A stretch of DNA of 42,735 bases from Candidatus Gastranaerophilales bacterium. Its GTDB lineage: Bacteria; Cyanobacteriota; Vampirovibrionia; Gastranaerophilales; Gastranaerophilaceae. Below are positions 14,703 to 22,015 of the stretch, piece by piece. A program made the position numbers and the translations under genes. The notes under the pieces were generated by a model. That model had not been told where the DNA came from, did not search any database, and saw nothing but the letters and a program-made list of their open reading frames with translations. The stretch covers positions 1 to 42,735 of the forward strand of contig JAEELO010000106.1 in NCBI GenBank assembly GCA_016282705.1, written 5' to 3'. Numbering within the stretch: the stretch's first letter is position 1; every line of letters starts with the position of its first letter.

Positions 14703-15440
14703 ATGCAAAATCTAGTTTTAGAAGAAAATATACATATAAAATATTCGGAAATGGATTATGATACAAGTTTAAAACCATATTCCTTATTAAACTTTTTTCA
14801 GGATATTGCAAGTGAAAGTGCGGAGCGTCTTGGTTTTGGATATTCTTTTGTCAGAGAACGTAATCTAATGTGGGTGCTTTTAAAGTACAGAATTGAGTTT
14901 TCGGAATATCCTGTCGGCATATATGACATCAAAATGACAACGCAGCCAAGAGGTTATAACCGTATGTTTGCTTATCGTAATTTTGAAATTTTTGTCGGAG
15001 AAAAGAGTATCGGAAAAGCCTCAAGCATATGGTCTTTGGTTAATATGACAACGAAAGAAATTGCAACAGTTGAAAATGTTATTCAAAACCCTTATATGCC
15101 GAAGTTTCAGAAAAATGAAACAGATTTATCCTTTGCTAAAATTCCGGCTATAACAAATGTGGATTTGGAAAAAGAATTTGAAGTAAGATACAACGATATA
15201 GATGTTAATCAGCATGCAAATAACGGTAATTATATTGTTTGGGCATTAGAACCGTTGAGTTTGGATTTTAAAAATCAACATAAATTAAAAGTAATAGATA
15301 TTGTTTTCAAGAAAGAAATTAAATACGGCGAAAAATTAATATCTCAAATGCAGTTTATAGAAGATAAAGTTACATTGCATAATTTAAAAAATGCACAAAC
15401 CAATGAGGATTTATGCATATTGCGATGTGAATGGGCATAA
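14703..15440 (+). CDS. Acyl-ACP thioesterase (FatA/FatB-like, double hotdog)
   Basis: A 245-residue cytosolic enzyme of the acyl-ACP thioesterase family, which releases fatty acids from acyl carrier protein. The first hotdog (about 8-130) holds the central helix LLNFFQDIASESAERLG and WVLLKYRIEF. The second (about 155-245) carries RYNDIDVNQHANNGNYIVW, in which Asp167, Asn169 and His171 match the plant and bacterial catalytic set. The length fits bacterial members, which lack a transit peptide. Free fatty acids could feed lipid turnover or export. The gene stands alone, with its own promoter and a hairpin after it. Confidence 0.9.
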   Translation: MQNLVLEENIHIKYSEMDYDTSLKPYSLLNFFQDIASESAERLGFGYSFVRERNLMWVLLKYRIEFSEYPVGIYDIKMTTQPRGYNRMFAYRNFEIFVGEKSIGKASSIWSLVNMTTKEIATVENVIQNPYMPKFQKNETDLSFAKIPAITNVDLEKEFEVRYNDIDVNQHANNGNYIVWALEPLSLDFKNQHKLKVIDIVFKKEIKYGEKLISQMQFIEDKVTLHNLKNAQTNEDLCILRCEWA

Positions 15441-15454
15441 AAATAAGCACTATA

Positions 15455-15475
15455 AAAGGGGCTCATCGCCCCTTT
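15455..15475 (+). terminator. Hairpin after the thioesterase gene
   Basis: Perfect 8-bp stem AAAGGGGC / GCCCCTTT with a 5-nt loop, 14 nt after the stop. The T run after it is weak, so it may act as a 3' stabiliser or an inefficient terminator. Confidence 0.6.
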
Positions 15476-15577
15476 CATACTTTCTATGAACAACATATAT
15501 ACACAGCATACAACCGCTGTACATATACTATTCCCGTTTATATAATTTTATAACGCAATTTTAAAAAATTTTTTACG

Positions 15578-15605
15578 AAAAGAGGAGTTATTTAACTCCT
15601 CTTTT
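15578..15605. terminator. Bidirectional terminator between the thioesterase and the Spy-like gene
   Basis: Perfect 12-bp stem AAAAGAGGAGTT / AACTCCTCTTTT with a 4-nt loop; the arms end in A and T runs on both strands. It closes the ECF operon on the minus strand and backs up the thioesterase terminator on the plus strand. Confidence 0.75.
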
Positions 15606-15610
15606 AAATT

Positions 15611-16333
15611 TTATTTTTTTACATCCGGAACAGGCATTGTATGTATTGGAGGTTTAAAACCAATTCCTTTTTTATTTTGAAATTCAGGATGTGCTTCCAT
15701 ATATTCTTTTCTTTTTTGTTCAAACTCAGCTTTTTTCTTTTCCATTTCAACTTTTTGTTCTTGTTTTATTTTTTCAAATTCAACTTTTTGTTCTTCAGTT
15801 AAAACGGATTCAAAATGCTTCATATTTTCTTTTCTTTGATTATCAGCCTGAATTTTTAATTTACCTATTTCTTTTCTGATTTTTTCTGCTTTTTTATCTT
15901 TTTTATTTTGTGACAAAGAGTCATCTTTATATACATCATGCAATTCTTTTTTCTTTTGTTCCATTTTTTCCATTATCGGTTTAATTTTTGCACGATCAAT
16001 TTCTTTGTTTTTTTCTAATTCTTTCTTTTGTTCATCCGTTATTTGTAAACGTTTATCAATTTCAGCCTTTTTGGCAGCCATTTCTTCTTTGCTGGGGTGG
16101 AAGTATGGATGCATTCCGGGATGTCCTTTTTGAAATTTTGCATCAAAAGGCGGCGGTCCCATGCATTCAGGAGGCGGAGGCATTTTCTTAAAATCAGGTT
16201 TAACGTTCTTTTCTATACAATCTTTTTTTACAGCTTTATTTGCTGTTGAATCACTACCTGCAGCATAACTTAAATTGTAGCTTACTAATGCCGCTAATAT
16301 TACCAGTGATGAAAGTAATATTTTTTTGTTCAT
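15611..16333 (-). CDS. Periplasmic Spy/CpxP/ZraP-like LTxxQ protein
   Basis: A 240-residue exported, strongly helical protein. Residues 1-24 are a signal peptide (KKILLSSLVILAALVSYNL, cleavage after SYA). A Pro- and His-rich stretch at about 50-80 (MPPPPECMGPPP, HPGMHPYFHP) could bind metal. Two LTxxQ-type motifs, ITDEQ (98-102) and LTEEQ (178-182), sit at the starts of long charged helices, as in Spy, CpxP and CnrX/ZraP. In those families the protein is a periplasmic chaperone or a metal/stress sensor. It is the last gene of an operon with an ECF sigma factor and its anti-sigma; AAGGAG overlapping the sigma stop codon is its ribosome site. It is probably the output or sensor of that module. 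Confidence 0.75.
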   Translation of the reverse strand: MNKKILLSSLVILAALVSYNLSYAAGSDSTANKAVKKDCIEKNVKPDFKKMPPPPECMGPPPFDAKFQKGHPGMHPYFHPSKEEMAAKKAEIDKRLQITDEQKKELEKNKEIDRAKIKPIMEKMEQKKKELHDVYKDDSLSQNKKDKKAEKIRKEIGKLKIQADNQRKENMKHFESVLTEEQKVEFEKIKQEQKVEMEKKKAEFEQKRKEYMEAHPEFQNKKGIGFKPPIHTMPVPDVKK

Positions 16334-16345
16334 TTTATAATCTCC

Positions 16346-16837
16346 TTATAGTAAATCTTTTAAAGTAACACTTAATTCTTTGCGTGCGTTAAATAATCTT
16401 GACCTAATTGTTCCAACAGGACATTTTAATTTTTCTGATATTTCTTCGTATGACATGTCTTGCATTTCATACATTATGATTACTTCTCTGAATTTAGGCT
16501 TTAATGCATCTATTGCATTCATAATTTGTTTTTGACGTTGTTTTTTTATTAATTCATTTTCTATGTTTTCTTTTTCGTCTTTAATTTGTATGAGTTCATC
16601 TTCCTCTGTGACGGAATTTTGTGAATTTCTAAAGTATGCAGACTTCATATAATCACGGCATAAATTAGCCGTAATTGTACTAATCCAGCTTTTAAATTTG
16701 CCGGTTTCCTTATATTTGTCTATGTTTTTCCAGGTTCTTATGTATACTTCCTGCTCTATATCTTCATTAGCTGAACCTGTCATATTCGTAATTATTTTAC
16801 GAATGTTGTTTTTATATTGATTGATAATCGATTTCAA
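16346..16837 (-). CDS. ECF-family RNA polymerase sigma factor
   Basis: A 163-residue sigma factor with only regions 2 and 4. Region 2 (about 1-75) includes DIEQEVYIRTWKNIDKY and FKSWISTITANLCRDYMK. Region 4 (about 105-160) includes ALKPKFREVIIMYEMQDMSYEEI and the helix-turn-helix CPVGTIRSRLFNARKEL. ECF factors are held by a membrane anti-sigma and released by an envelope signal. Here the preceding gene encodes a zinc-type anti-sigma candidate (18 nt upstream) and the following gene a periplasmic LTxxQ protein (12 nt downstream), a layout like the cnrYXH and rpoE-type modules. A candidate ECF promoter lies ahead of the operon, suggesting autoregulation. Confidence 0.9.
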   Translation of the reverse strand: MKSIINQYKNNIRKIITNMTGSANEDIEQEVYIRTWKNIDKYKETGKFKSWISTITANLCRDYMKSAYFRNSQNSVTEEDELIQIKDEKENIENELIKKQRQKQIMNAIDALKPKFREVIIMYEMQDMSYEEISEKLKCPVGTIRSRLFNARKELSVTLKDLL

Positions 16838-16855
16838 TTAGTTTTACCTTCCGGA

Positions 16856-17209
16856 TTATATTTCGAAAAAGCCGTATTCGTCTGTCGGTAATCCCATCAT
16901 TTGTATATATGAATCATCTGACAAACTTGCCTGATAATTATAATCTTCATACATTTTATATCCTGCAACAGAAGATATAGCTGCAAAAAGAATAAAGCAG
17001 CAAGCAAATTTCTTTATAAGAAGTGATTTTTCCTGATGTTTTTTATTCAAGTAAACAGGTGCAACTTCTTTAATAAGTGCAGAAACCTTTTGCTGTTTTT
17101 CGTGTTCTTCTCTGCATTCAGGACATTCTTTCAGATGTTCATTCAGTTCTTCTTCGTTTCTGAATACGAACAGTCCTTCATATTTATTGCATTTGTTTTC
17201 GTTTTCCAT
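16856..17209 (-). CDS. Membrane anti-sigma factor with zinc-binding (ZAS-like) domain
   Basis: A 117-residue protein. The cytoplasmic part carries H25-x3-C29-x2-C32 (NEHLKECPECREEH), the zinc-binding core of anti-sigma domains, with Cys7 as a possible fourth ligand. One transmembrane helix follows at about 69-86 (FACCFILFAAISSVAGY), and a short acidic C-terminus should face the periplasm. By family it sequesters the neighbouring ECF factor until a signal arrives. It is the first gene of the operon: GAGGA precedes the ATG, and an ECF-like promoter lies 27 nt upstream of the start. The small outer domain leaves little room for direct sensing, so the LTxxQ protein may sense instead. Confidence 0.75.
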   Translation of the reverse strand: MENENKCNKYEGLFVFRNEEELNEHLKECPECREEHEKQQKVSALIKEVAPVYLNKKHQEKSLLIKKFACCFILFAAISSVAGYKMYEDYNYQASLSDDSYIQMMGLPTDEYGFFEI

Positions 17210-17235
17210 TGTTGTTTTTTCCTCTTACATTTACT

Positions 17236-17262
17236 AAAACGAATAAAAAAATAAATAGTTCA
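17236..17262 (-). promoter_or_regulatory. Candidate autoregulated ECF promoter
   Basis: On the minus strand TGAAC (17262-17258), a 16-nt A/T spacer and CGTTTT (17241-17236). The AAC -35 core and CGT -10 core are typical of ECF-type promoters, and no good sigma-70 promoter is visible here. Confidence 0.4.
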
Positions 17263-17274
17263 TTTTTGTTTATT

Positions 17275-18696
17275 CTAAGCACCAATACTTGAATATAACC
17301 TATATATAAATTCAACAAGATACTTTCCGAAAAAGAAAGTTAAAAATGTTGAAATTAAAATAGCCGGACCAAAAGGAATAGCGTTAAATGTTTGTTCGTT
17401 TGTTGTTTTCTTGAGTACTGAAATCATATACAGAACAAGCAATACCGCACAAGCTGCAAGTGTATATGTTTCAAATTCATCCATAACAAATAATTTGGGA
17501 AGAATAAGTAATAATGCGGTTATAATAATGATTAATCCGTATACAAATAATAATCTGTATTTTTTTAAACTGAATAAACTCTTAATATATTGCGGTAAAA
17601 TACATAAAGCTTGAAGCACAATAGAAATAAATATTGAAATAAGAAAGCCGACAGCACCTAATAAAGCACCGGAAGCTGCAGCTAAATATGTATCACCTTC
17701 ACCGAATGCACGTTTATTTTCTTCCACATATTCTTTTATTTCTTCATCTTGTTTGATTTCTTTATTTTCAACATCTCCGTTAACAGGGATTTTTTCTATA
17801 ATACTATTCCCCAATTTTGTAATTAATTTAATTATTCCGCAGCCTAATACCGTAAACACTGCAAGATTAACATACGGGTTTGCATAGTTGTTCAAAAATG
17901 AACAAATTCCGGTAAATATTGCGGTTATTCCTATTAATACTGCAAAAACAGGCATTACATCCGCTTTTTTTACATCTGTCATACAGAAAATTAATGATGC
18001 TAAAAACAGAATGCAAATAAGCCATGTTTGAACATTTGTTCCGTACATTACATATCCGACAAAAATTAAACCTACAGCAATAAGTGCGGCAATCGGATAT
18101 GTTAATTTTTCTGCAAAAGGAACATTGTTGTCATTTTCTTCATTTTCTTCGGTATCATCTTTTTTAATCAGATAATATCCTGCTCTTGCAATAATTTCCA
18201 TTAAAACAACACCTGTTAATAATCCGATTAAAGGAACGGTATATTTTTGTAAACCGTTAAAATAGAGTGAAGAAATTATAGACATAATAATTAAAATCCA
18301 TAAATGAATATCATAAGTTGAATGTTCTTTTAAATCAGTTATGGTAATTACTATGGATATACACAATAATATCAATACCAATAATGTTTTTATTGTTACT
18401 CCAAATGCAAGAAATACCGCGAGAAAGAGAATAGCGGTTAATGCTTCAACTATCGGATATTGAAGGCTTACCTTACATCCGCAATTTCTGCATTTTCCTT
18501 TAAAAGTGAATAAGTATGAAAGTACGGGAATGTTATCATACCATTTTATCGGCTCATTGCATTCGGGACATTTTGATGAAGGAAATATTATCGATTCTTT
18601 AGAGATAGCTCGAAGAGCAACAACATTTAAAAAACTGCCTATGCATGCCCCTGTTACAAGAACAAAAAGACATATCAAAAAAACTTCATCAATCAT
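17275..18696 (-). CDS. pilD: Prepilin peptidase (type IV leader peptidase), enlarged
   Basis: A 473-residue polytopic membrane aspartyl protease that cleaves and usually N-methylates type IV prepilins and pseudopilins. Near the N-terminus are GACIGSFLNVVALR and the zinc pair C43PEC and C69RNC. The first catalytic Asp is in ITDLKEH (Asp121) and the second in GEGDTYLAAASGALLG (Asp335); IPFGP near 443 is the usual C-terminal helix motif. Family members are about 230-290 residues. Here about 180 residues sit between the catalytic motifs, including a second TD motif (MTDVKKADVMP, Asp241) in a similar hydrophobic setting, which looks like an internal partial duplication. It follows the SigF-like gene by 15 nt. 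Substrate pilins are not in the window. Confidence 0.9.
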   Translation of the reverse strand: MIDEVFLICLFVLVTGACIGSFLNVVALRAISKESIIFPSSKCPECNEPIKWYDNIPVLSYLFTFKGKCRNCGCKVSLQYPIVEALTAILFLAVFLAFGVTIKTLLVLILLCISIVITITDLKEHSTYDIHLWILIIMSIISSLYFNGLQKYTVPLIGLLTGVVLMEIIARAGYYLIKKDDTEENEENDNNVPFAEKLTYPIAALIAVGLIFVGYVMYGTNVQTWLICILFLASLIFCMTDVKKADVMPVFAVLIGITAIFTGICSFLNNYANPYVNLAVFTVLGCGIIKLITKLGNSIIEKIPVNGDVENKEIKQDEEIKEYVEENKRAFGEGDTYLAAASGALLGAVGFLISIFISIVLQALCILPQYIKSLFSLKKYRLLFVYGLIIIITALLLILPKLFVMDEFETYTLAACAVLLVLYMISVLKKTTNEQTFNAIPFGPAILISTFLTFFFGKYLVEFIYRLYSSIGA

Positions 18697-18711
18697 GATA
18701 ACCCCAATTCC

Positions 18712-19497
18712 CTATACTTTTTCTTTTTCGGATAAAATAATTAAAAGTGTTCCCAAAGCTTTTTTAAGTCGTCTTGAAACTTGCATTTGTGATATACCAA
18801 GCTTTTGAGCGATTTGAGTCTGGCTCATATCCTCAAAATAGTTCAAAACAATGACTTCCTGCAATTTTACATCAAGTTTTTTGATTGCATCATTAATTAA
18901 AATTTTATCTTCTTGGAAAGATTCTAAATTATAATGATTATCATCTGCAATCTTATCAAACAAAGATAACGATTCATCATTTCCGGTAGAAATAACCTGA
19001 TCCAGAGAAATTGTCTGTTTTCTTCTTTCAACATCAATTACTTCTTTAATTTTACCGACAGAGGTTCCTAATTCTTCTGCCAAAACATCTTCAGATGGCT
19101 CATTACCCTGATCATCTTTTAATTTTTGCATTAATTTATTTACACGGTATGCAAGTTCATAAATTTCTCTCGGAGCTTTAATCATTGAGACTTTATCACG
19201 GAGATAATGTCTTATTTCTCCGGTTATAAGATACGTTGCATAGGTTTTAAAATTTTCGCTTACTTTCGGATTATATAATTGTATTGCTTTAACAAGTCCG
19301 ACACTTCCGACTTGAATAATATCTTCAACAGGGTCGGTATTTCTTCTTGCCAATCCTCTTGCTATTCTTTTTACTAGAGGCATGGCTGCAAGAGCAATAA
19401 CATTTTGCAAATGTTTTTTCTCTTTTTCGTCTTCTGCTTGTTTATATAATTTCAAGTATTCAGTTATCTCTTCATAATTAATGGTATAATCAGCCAT
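18712..19497 (-). CDS. SigF/SigB-type group 3 sigma factor
   Basis: A 261-residue sigma factor with regions 2, 3 and 4 and no region 1.1. Region 2 (about 35-110) includes DIIQVGSVGLVKAIQLYNP and FKTYATYLITGEIRHYLRD, the SigF/B form of region 2.4. Region 3 is near 115-165 and region 4 near 205-255 with DVKLQEVIVLNYFEDMSQTQ and the helix-turn-helix GISQMQVSRRLKKAL. In Bacillus this branch serves stress and sporulation; in Synechocystis SigF controls type IV pili. Here the prepilin peptidase gene follows within 15 nt, which favours a pilus or surface role. GAGG lies upstream of the ATG. Cdd is 32 nt upstream on the same strand. No partner anti-sigma is nearby. Confidence 0.9.
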   Translation of the reverse strand: MADYTINYEEITEYLKLYKQAEDEKEKKHLQNVIALAAMPLVKRIARGLARRNTDPVEDIIQVGSVGLVKAIQLYNPKVSENFKTYATYLITGEIRHYLRDKVSMIKAPREIYELAYRVNKLMQKLKDDQGNEPSEDVLAEELGTSVGKIKEVIDVERRKQTISLDQVISTGNDESLSLFDKIADDNHYNLESFQEDKILINDAIKKLDVKLQEVIVLNYFEDMSQTQIAQKLGISQMQVSRRLKKALGTLLIILSEKEKV

Positions 19498-19529
19498 TAA
19501 ACCAACCTCTTTATCTTTGTTTTATTATA

Positions 19530-19925
19530 TCACATTAATGTAAAAGAGTGTGGTAATAAATCATTAATATTAAAAATTTGAATATTGCCGTTATTATCTT
19601 CCAATATAATTTCGGTATTATAACCTTGTGAAAATTCTTGAATCCACTGTCTGCAAGCACCACATGGGAAGCATAATGATGATTTCGGTGAAAATATTGC
19701 AATCTTAATTAATTTGGATTTTTCACCGTTTGCAACTGCATTAGACATAGCATTTCTTTCAGCACATAAGGTTAATCCGTAGCTGGAATTTTCAACATTA
19801 CAGCCTGAATATGTATTCCCGCTTTCATACAATGCACATGCTCCGACCGGAAATTGTGAGTACGGACTGTATGAATTATTTGATGCTTCTTTTGCAATAA
19901 TTAAAAGTTCTTCATTCGATTTCAT
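19530..19925 (-). CDS. cdd: Cytidine deaminase
   Basis: A 131-residue homotetramer-type cytidine deaminase that converts cytidine or deoxycytidine to uridine or deoxyuridine in pyrimidine salvage. The N-terminus has SYSPYSQFPVGA and NVENSSYGLT, which bind the nucleoside. The zinc and catalytic motifs are CAERNA (about 54-59) and PCGACRQ (about 87-93). Length and order match the family. AGGA lies 8 nt before the ATG. It is the first of three close minus-strand genes (cdd, sigma factor, prepilin peptidase); the functional link to the other two is not obvious. Confidence 0.94.
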   Translation of the reverse strand: MKSNEELLIIAKEASNNSYSPYSQFPVGACALYESGNTYSGCNVENSSYGLTLCAERNAMSNAVANGEKSKLIKIAIFSPKSSLCFPCGACRQWIQEFSQGYNTEIILEDNNGNIQIFNINDLLPHSFTLM

Positions 19926-20029
19926 TACTGTTATCCTACTTTTACTATTTTATTTTATACTTAAACAGGAAGTAAGAATATAGTATATTTGAATGATATA
20001 ATAATATTGTGTTTACAATAGTTAATCTA

Positions 20030-20058
20030 TTTACCCTTAAATGCATAAGTTATATTAT
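20030..20058 (+). promoter_or_regulatory. murA promoter
   Basis: TTTACC (20030-20035), a 17-nt spacer and TATTAT (20053-20058). The expected start is near 20065, about 40 nt before the murA start codon. Confidence 0.55.
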
Positions 20059-20103
20059 TATAGTAATAGACAGAATTATAAATTGACTTCATGAGGAGAA
20101 ACA

Positions 20104-21429
20104 TTGGCAGAAAAGATTAGGATAATCGGCGGGAAACAGTTAAAGGGAGAAGTATCAATTTCAGGTGCAAAGAACGCAGTACTGAAGTTAATGGCTGCTG
20201 CCCTTTTAGCAAAAGGTGCCACTAAAATATATAATGTCCCTGAATTAACCGATGTAGGTATAATGCTGAATGTTTTAGAACAATTAGGCGCAAAAACCCA
20301 GTATGACAGATTGGAAAAGTCAATTGTAGTTGATGCAACAGAAATAACAAATATCCGTGCAGGATATGAATTAGTAAGCAGAATGAGAGCATCCTTTGTT
20401 GTTTTGGGTGCATTGGTTGGCAGATGTAAAGAAGCAATAGTTGCACTCCCCGGAGGATGTGCAATAGGTGAAAGAAAAGTCGATTTTCACATTAAAGGCT
20501 TGGAAGCACTCGGAACTACCGTAAAAATAGAAAACGGATATGTCCATGCCAAAGCTAAAAAATTAGTCGGAACGGATATATATTTGGATATCCCCTCGGT
20601 TGGTGCTACAGAAAACATAATGCTGGCATCAGTACTTGCTGAAGGTTCAACAAGAATTCAAAATGCGGCTCAAGAGCCTGAAATTATAGATTTGGCTAAC
20701 TTCTTAAACGCAATGGGTGCTGATGTTGTAGGCGCAGGCACCTCCGAAATTGTAATTAACGGAGTTAAACAGGAAGATTTAAAACCGATTGAATATACTA
20801 CAATTCCCGACAGAATTGAAGCCGGAACGTATATGGCAGCATTTATTGCTACTCACGGCAAAGGAATTATCAGAAATATTTTCCCGAACCATTTAACTTT
20901 CTATACTTCTAAACTCACAAAAATGGGTGCTGATATAAAATTAATAGACCCTACTTCAATAGAAGTAAGCTGCAGAAGAAGACTTGAAGCAATAAATATT
21001 ATCACACAGCCGTACCCCGGATTTCCTACGGATTTACAATCCCTTGCAATGGCGCTTGCAACTGTTGCTGACGGCGTAAGTATAATTACCGAAAGTTTAT
21101 ACGAAAACAGATTTATGCAAGTTCCCGAATTAAGAAAAATGGGAGCTGATATCCATCAGGAAAGAAATCACGCACTTGTAAAAGGTGTTAAAAATTTAAC
21201 AAGTGCAAATCTTCAAGCATCAGATTTAAGAGCCGGTGCATCACTTGTTATTGCAGCTCTTATGGCAGAAGGTGAAAGTACTATTGATAACATATATCAT
21301 ATAGATAGAGGTTACGAACTTTTAGAAAATAAGTTTAGAATGATAGGAGCAGATATTCAAAGATACAACGAGGAAGAACCTGCTGTTATCAACCAAAATA
21401 AAGGAAATTTAAGTGAATCACAATTATAA
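20104..21429 (+). CDS. murA: UDP-N-acetylglucosamine 1-carboxyvinyltransferase
   Basis: A 441-residue cytosolic enzyme that transfers enolpyruvate from PEP to UDP-GlcNAc, the first committed step of peptidoglycan synthesis. GAKNAVLKLMAAALL holds Lys23 and Asn24 of the substrate site, and LPGGCAIGERKVDFHIKG holds Cys119, the loop cysteine that fosfomycin modifies in the family. RAGASLVIAALMAEG near the end completes the signature. The start is TTG: GAGGAG lies 5 nt before it and the nearby ATG at 20091 is out of frame. The last 17 nt overlap the next gene. With murI and the amidase elsewhere in the window it serves wall assembly. Confidence 0.96.
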   Translation: MAEKIRIIGGKQLKGEVSISGAKNAVLKLMAAALLAKGATKIYNVPELTDVGIMLNVLEQLGAKTQYDRLEKSIVVDATEITNIRAGYELVSRMRASFVVLGALVGRCKEAIVALPGGCAIGERKVDFHIKGLEALGTTVKIENGYVHAKAKKLVGTDIYLDIPSVGATENIMLASVLAEGSTRIQNAAQEPEIIDLANFLNAMGADVVGAGTSEIVINGVKQEDLKPIEYTTIPDRIEAGTYMAAFIATHGKGIIRNIFPNHLTFYTSKLTKMGADIKLIDPTSIEVSCRRRLEAINIITQPYPGFPTDLQSLAMALATVADGVSIITESLYENRFMQVPELRKMGADIHQERNHALVKGVKNLTSANLQASDLRAGASLVIAALMAEGESTIDNIYHIDRGYELLENKFRMIGADIQRYNEEEPAVINQNKGNLSESQL

Positions 21430-21751
21430 AAGATGGTATGATCATGATCCTGTTTTGCTTGAAGTAATCAATCTTCTTCAAAATTATCAGAATGAATTGA
21501 AATCTCAAGCGGAAATTTTCCTGCAAGAAATTGAAAAGAAAGTTTCTAAAGAAGCTATTGATAAGTTCTACGAAATGGTCAGACCAAAAGTTTGCAACCG
21601 CTGGTATGATAAAGACCCTGTAATTTCAAGAACAGTTGAATTATTAAGAGTTGTTCCTCCCGATGTTCAAAAAGCTACTGCTCAAAGCTTTTTGAAGGCT
21701 CTTGAGGATATGGGCATCTACAAAAAAGAAGATAATCCTCAACACGTATAA
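21413..21751 (+). CDS. Small protein with two RWYDxDPV motifs, coupled to murA
   Basis: A 112-residue soluble protein of unknown function. The motif RWYDHDPVL (7-15) recurs as RWYDKDPVI (63-71); each begins a helical half, so the protein looks like two tandem copies of one small fold. The second half ends in VPPDVQKATAQSFLKALEDMG. The start is GTG within the end of murA, with AAAGGAA 6 nt upstream. The 17-nt overlap implies translational coupling and points to a role tied to MurA or wall synthesis, but this is inference. I know of no characterised homologue. Confidence 0.75.
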   Translation: MNHNYKRWYDHDPVLLEVINLLQNYQNELKSQAEIFLQEIEKKVSKEAIDKFYEMVRPKVCNRWYDKDPVISRTVELLRVVPPDVQKATAQSFLKALEDMGIYKKEDNPQHV

Positions 21752-21883
21752 AATCCGTTTTCTTAATATTTCTTAACAATTACAAAAAATGATTAAAATT
21801 CAACAATAATCATTCTTTTATTCGTTTTTACCAATGGTTTATTTAATAATATGTTACATTTACTACAAATATAGTATTAATTT

Positions 21884-21912
21884 TTGAAAACGGTCATGAA
21901 AAGTGTTATAAT
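21884..21912 (+). promoter_or_regulatory. Near-consensus extended -10 promoter of the Ycf45-like gene
   Basis: TTGAAA (21884-21889), a 17-nt spacer ending TGT, and TATAAT (21907-21912). Transcription should start near 21919, placing a leader of roughly 97 nt before the ATG at 22016. Upstream, 21752-21883 is plain A+T-rich DNA. Confidence 0.8.
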
Positions 21913-21918
21913 ATAAGT

Positions 21919-22015
21919 AGAAATAGGTAGCCCCGAATATAGGGCAAGACCGTTAAGTCCTTATTTTCGGGTACAAGCAAATCACCTGAGCGCGTACATT
22001 TGCGAAAGGGACATA
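21919..22015 (+). ncRNA. Structured 5' leader, possible new cis-regulatory RNA
   Basis: The leader is much richer in G+C than flanking non-coding DNA. Stem A pairs 21932-21943 with 21959-21971 (CCCGAA with TTCGGG, then ATAGG with CCTTAT across one mismatch and one bulge). Stem B is GCAAAT (21977-21982) with ATTTGC (21998-22003). AGGT (21925-21928), just 5' of stem A, can pair with ACCT (21984-21987) in the loop of stem B, forming a pseudoknot. The ribosome site AAAGGG begins 2 nt after stem B, so folding could control translation. I could not match it to any riboswitch class that I know. Confidence 0.5.

Noticed and set aside
21919-22015. Cyclic-di-GMP (GEMM) riboswitch, because GGTAGC and GGGCAAGACC occur.
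   Set aside because: The elements are in the wrong order and the two-helix arrangement of that class cannot be drawn.
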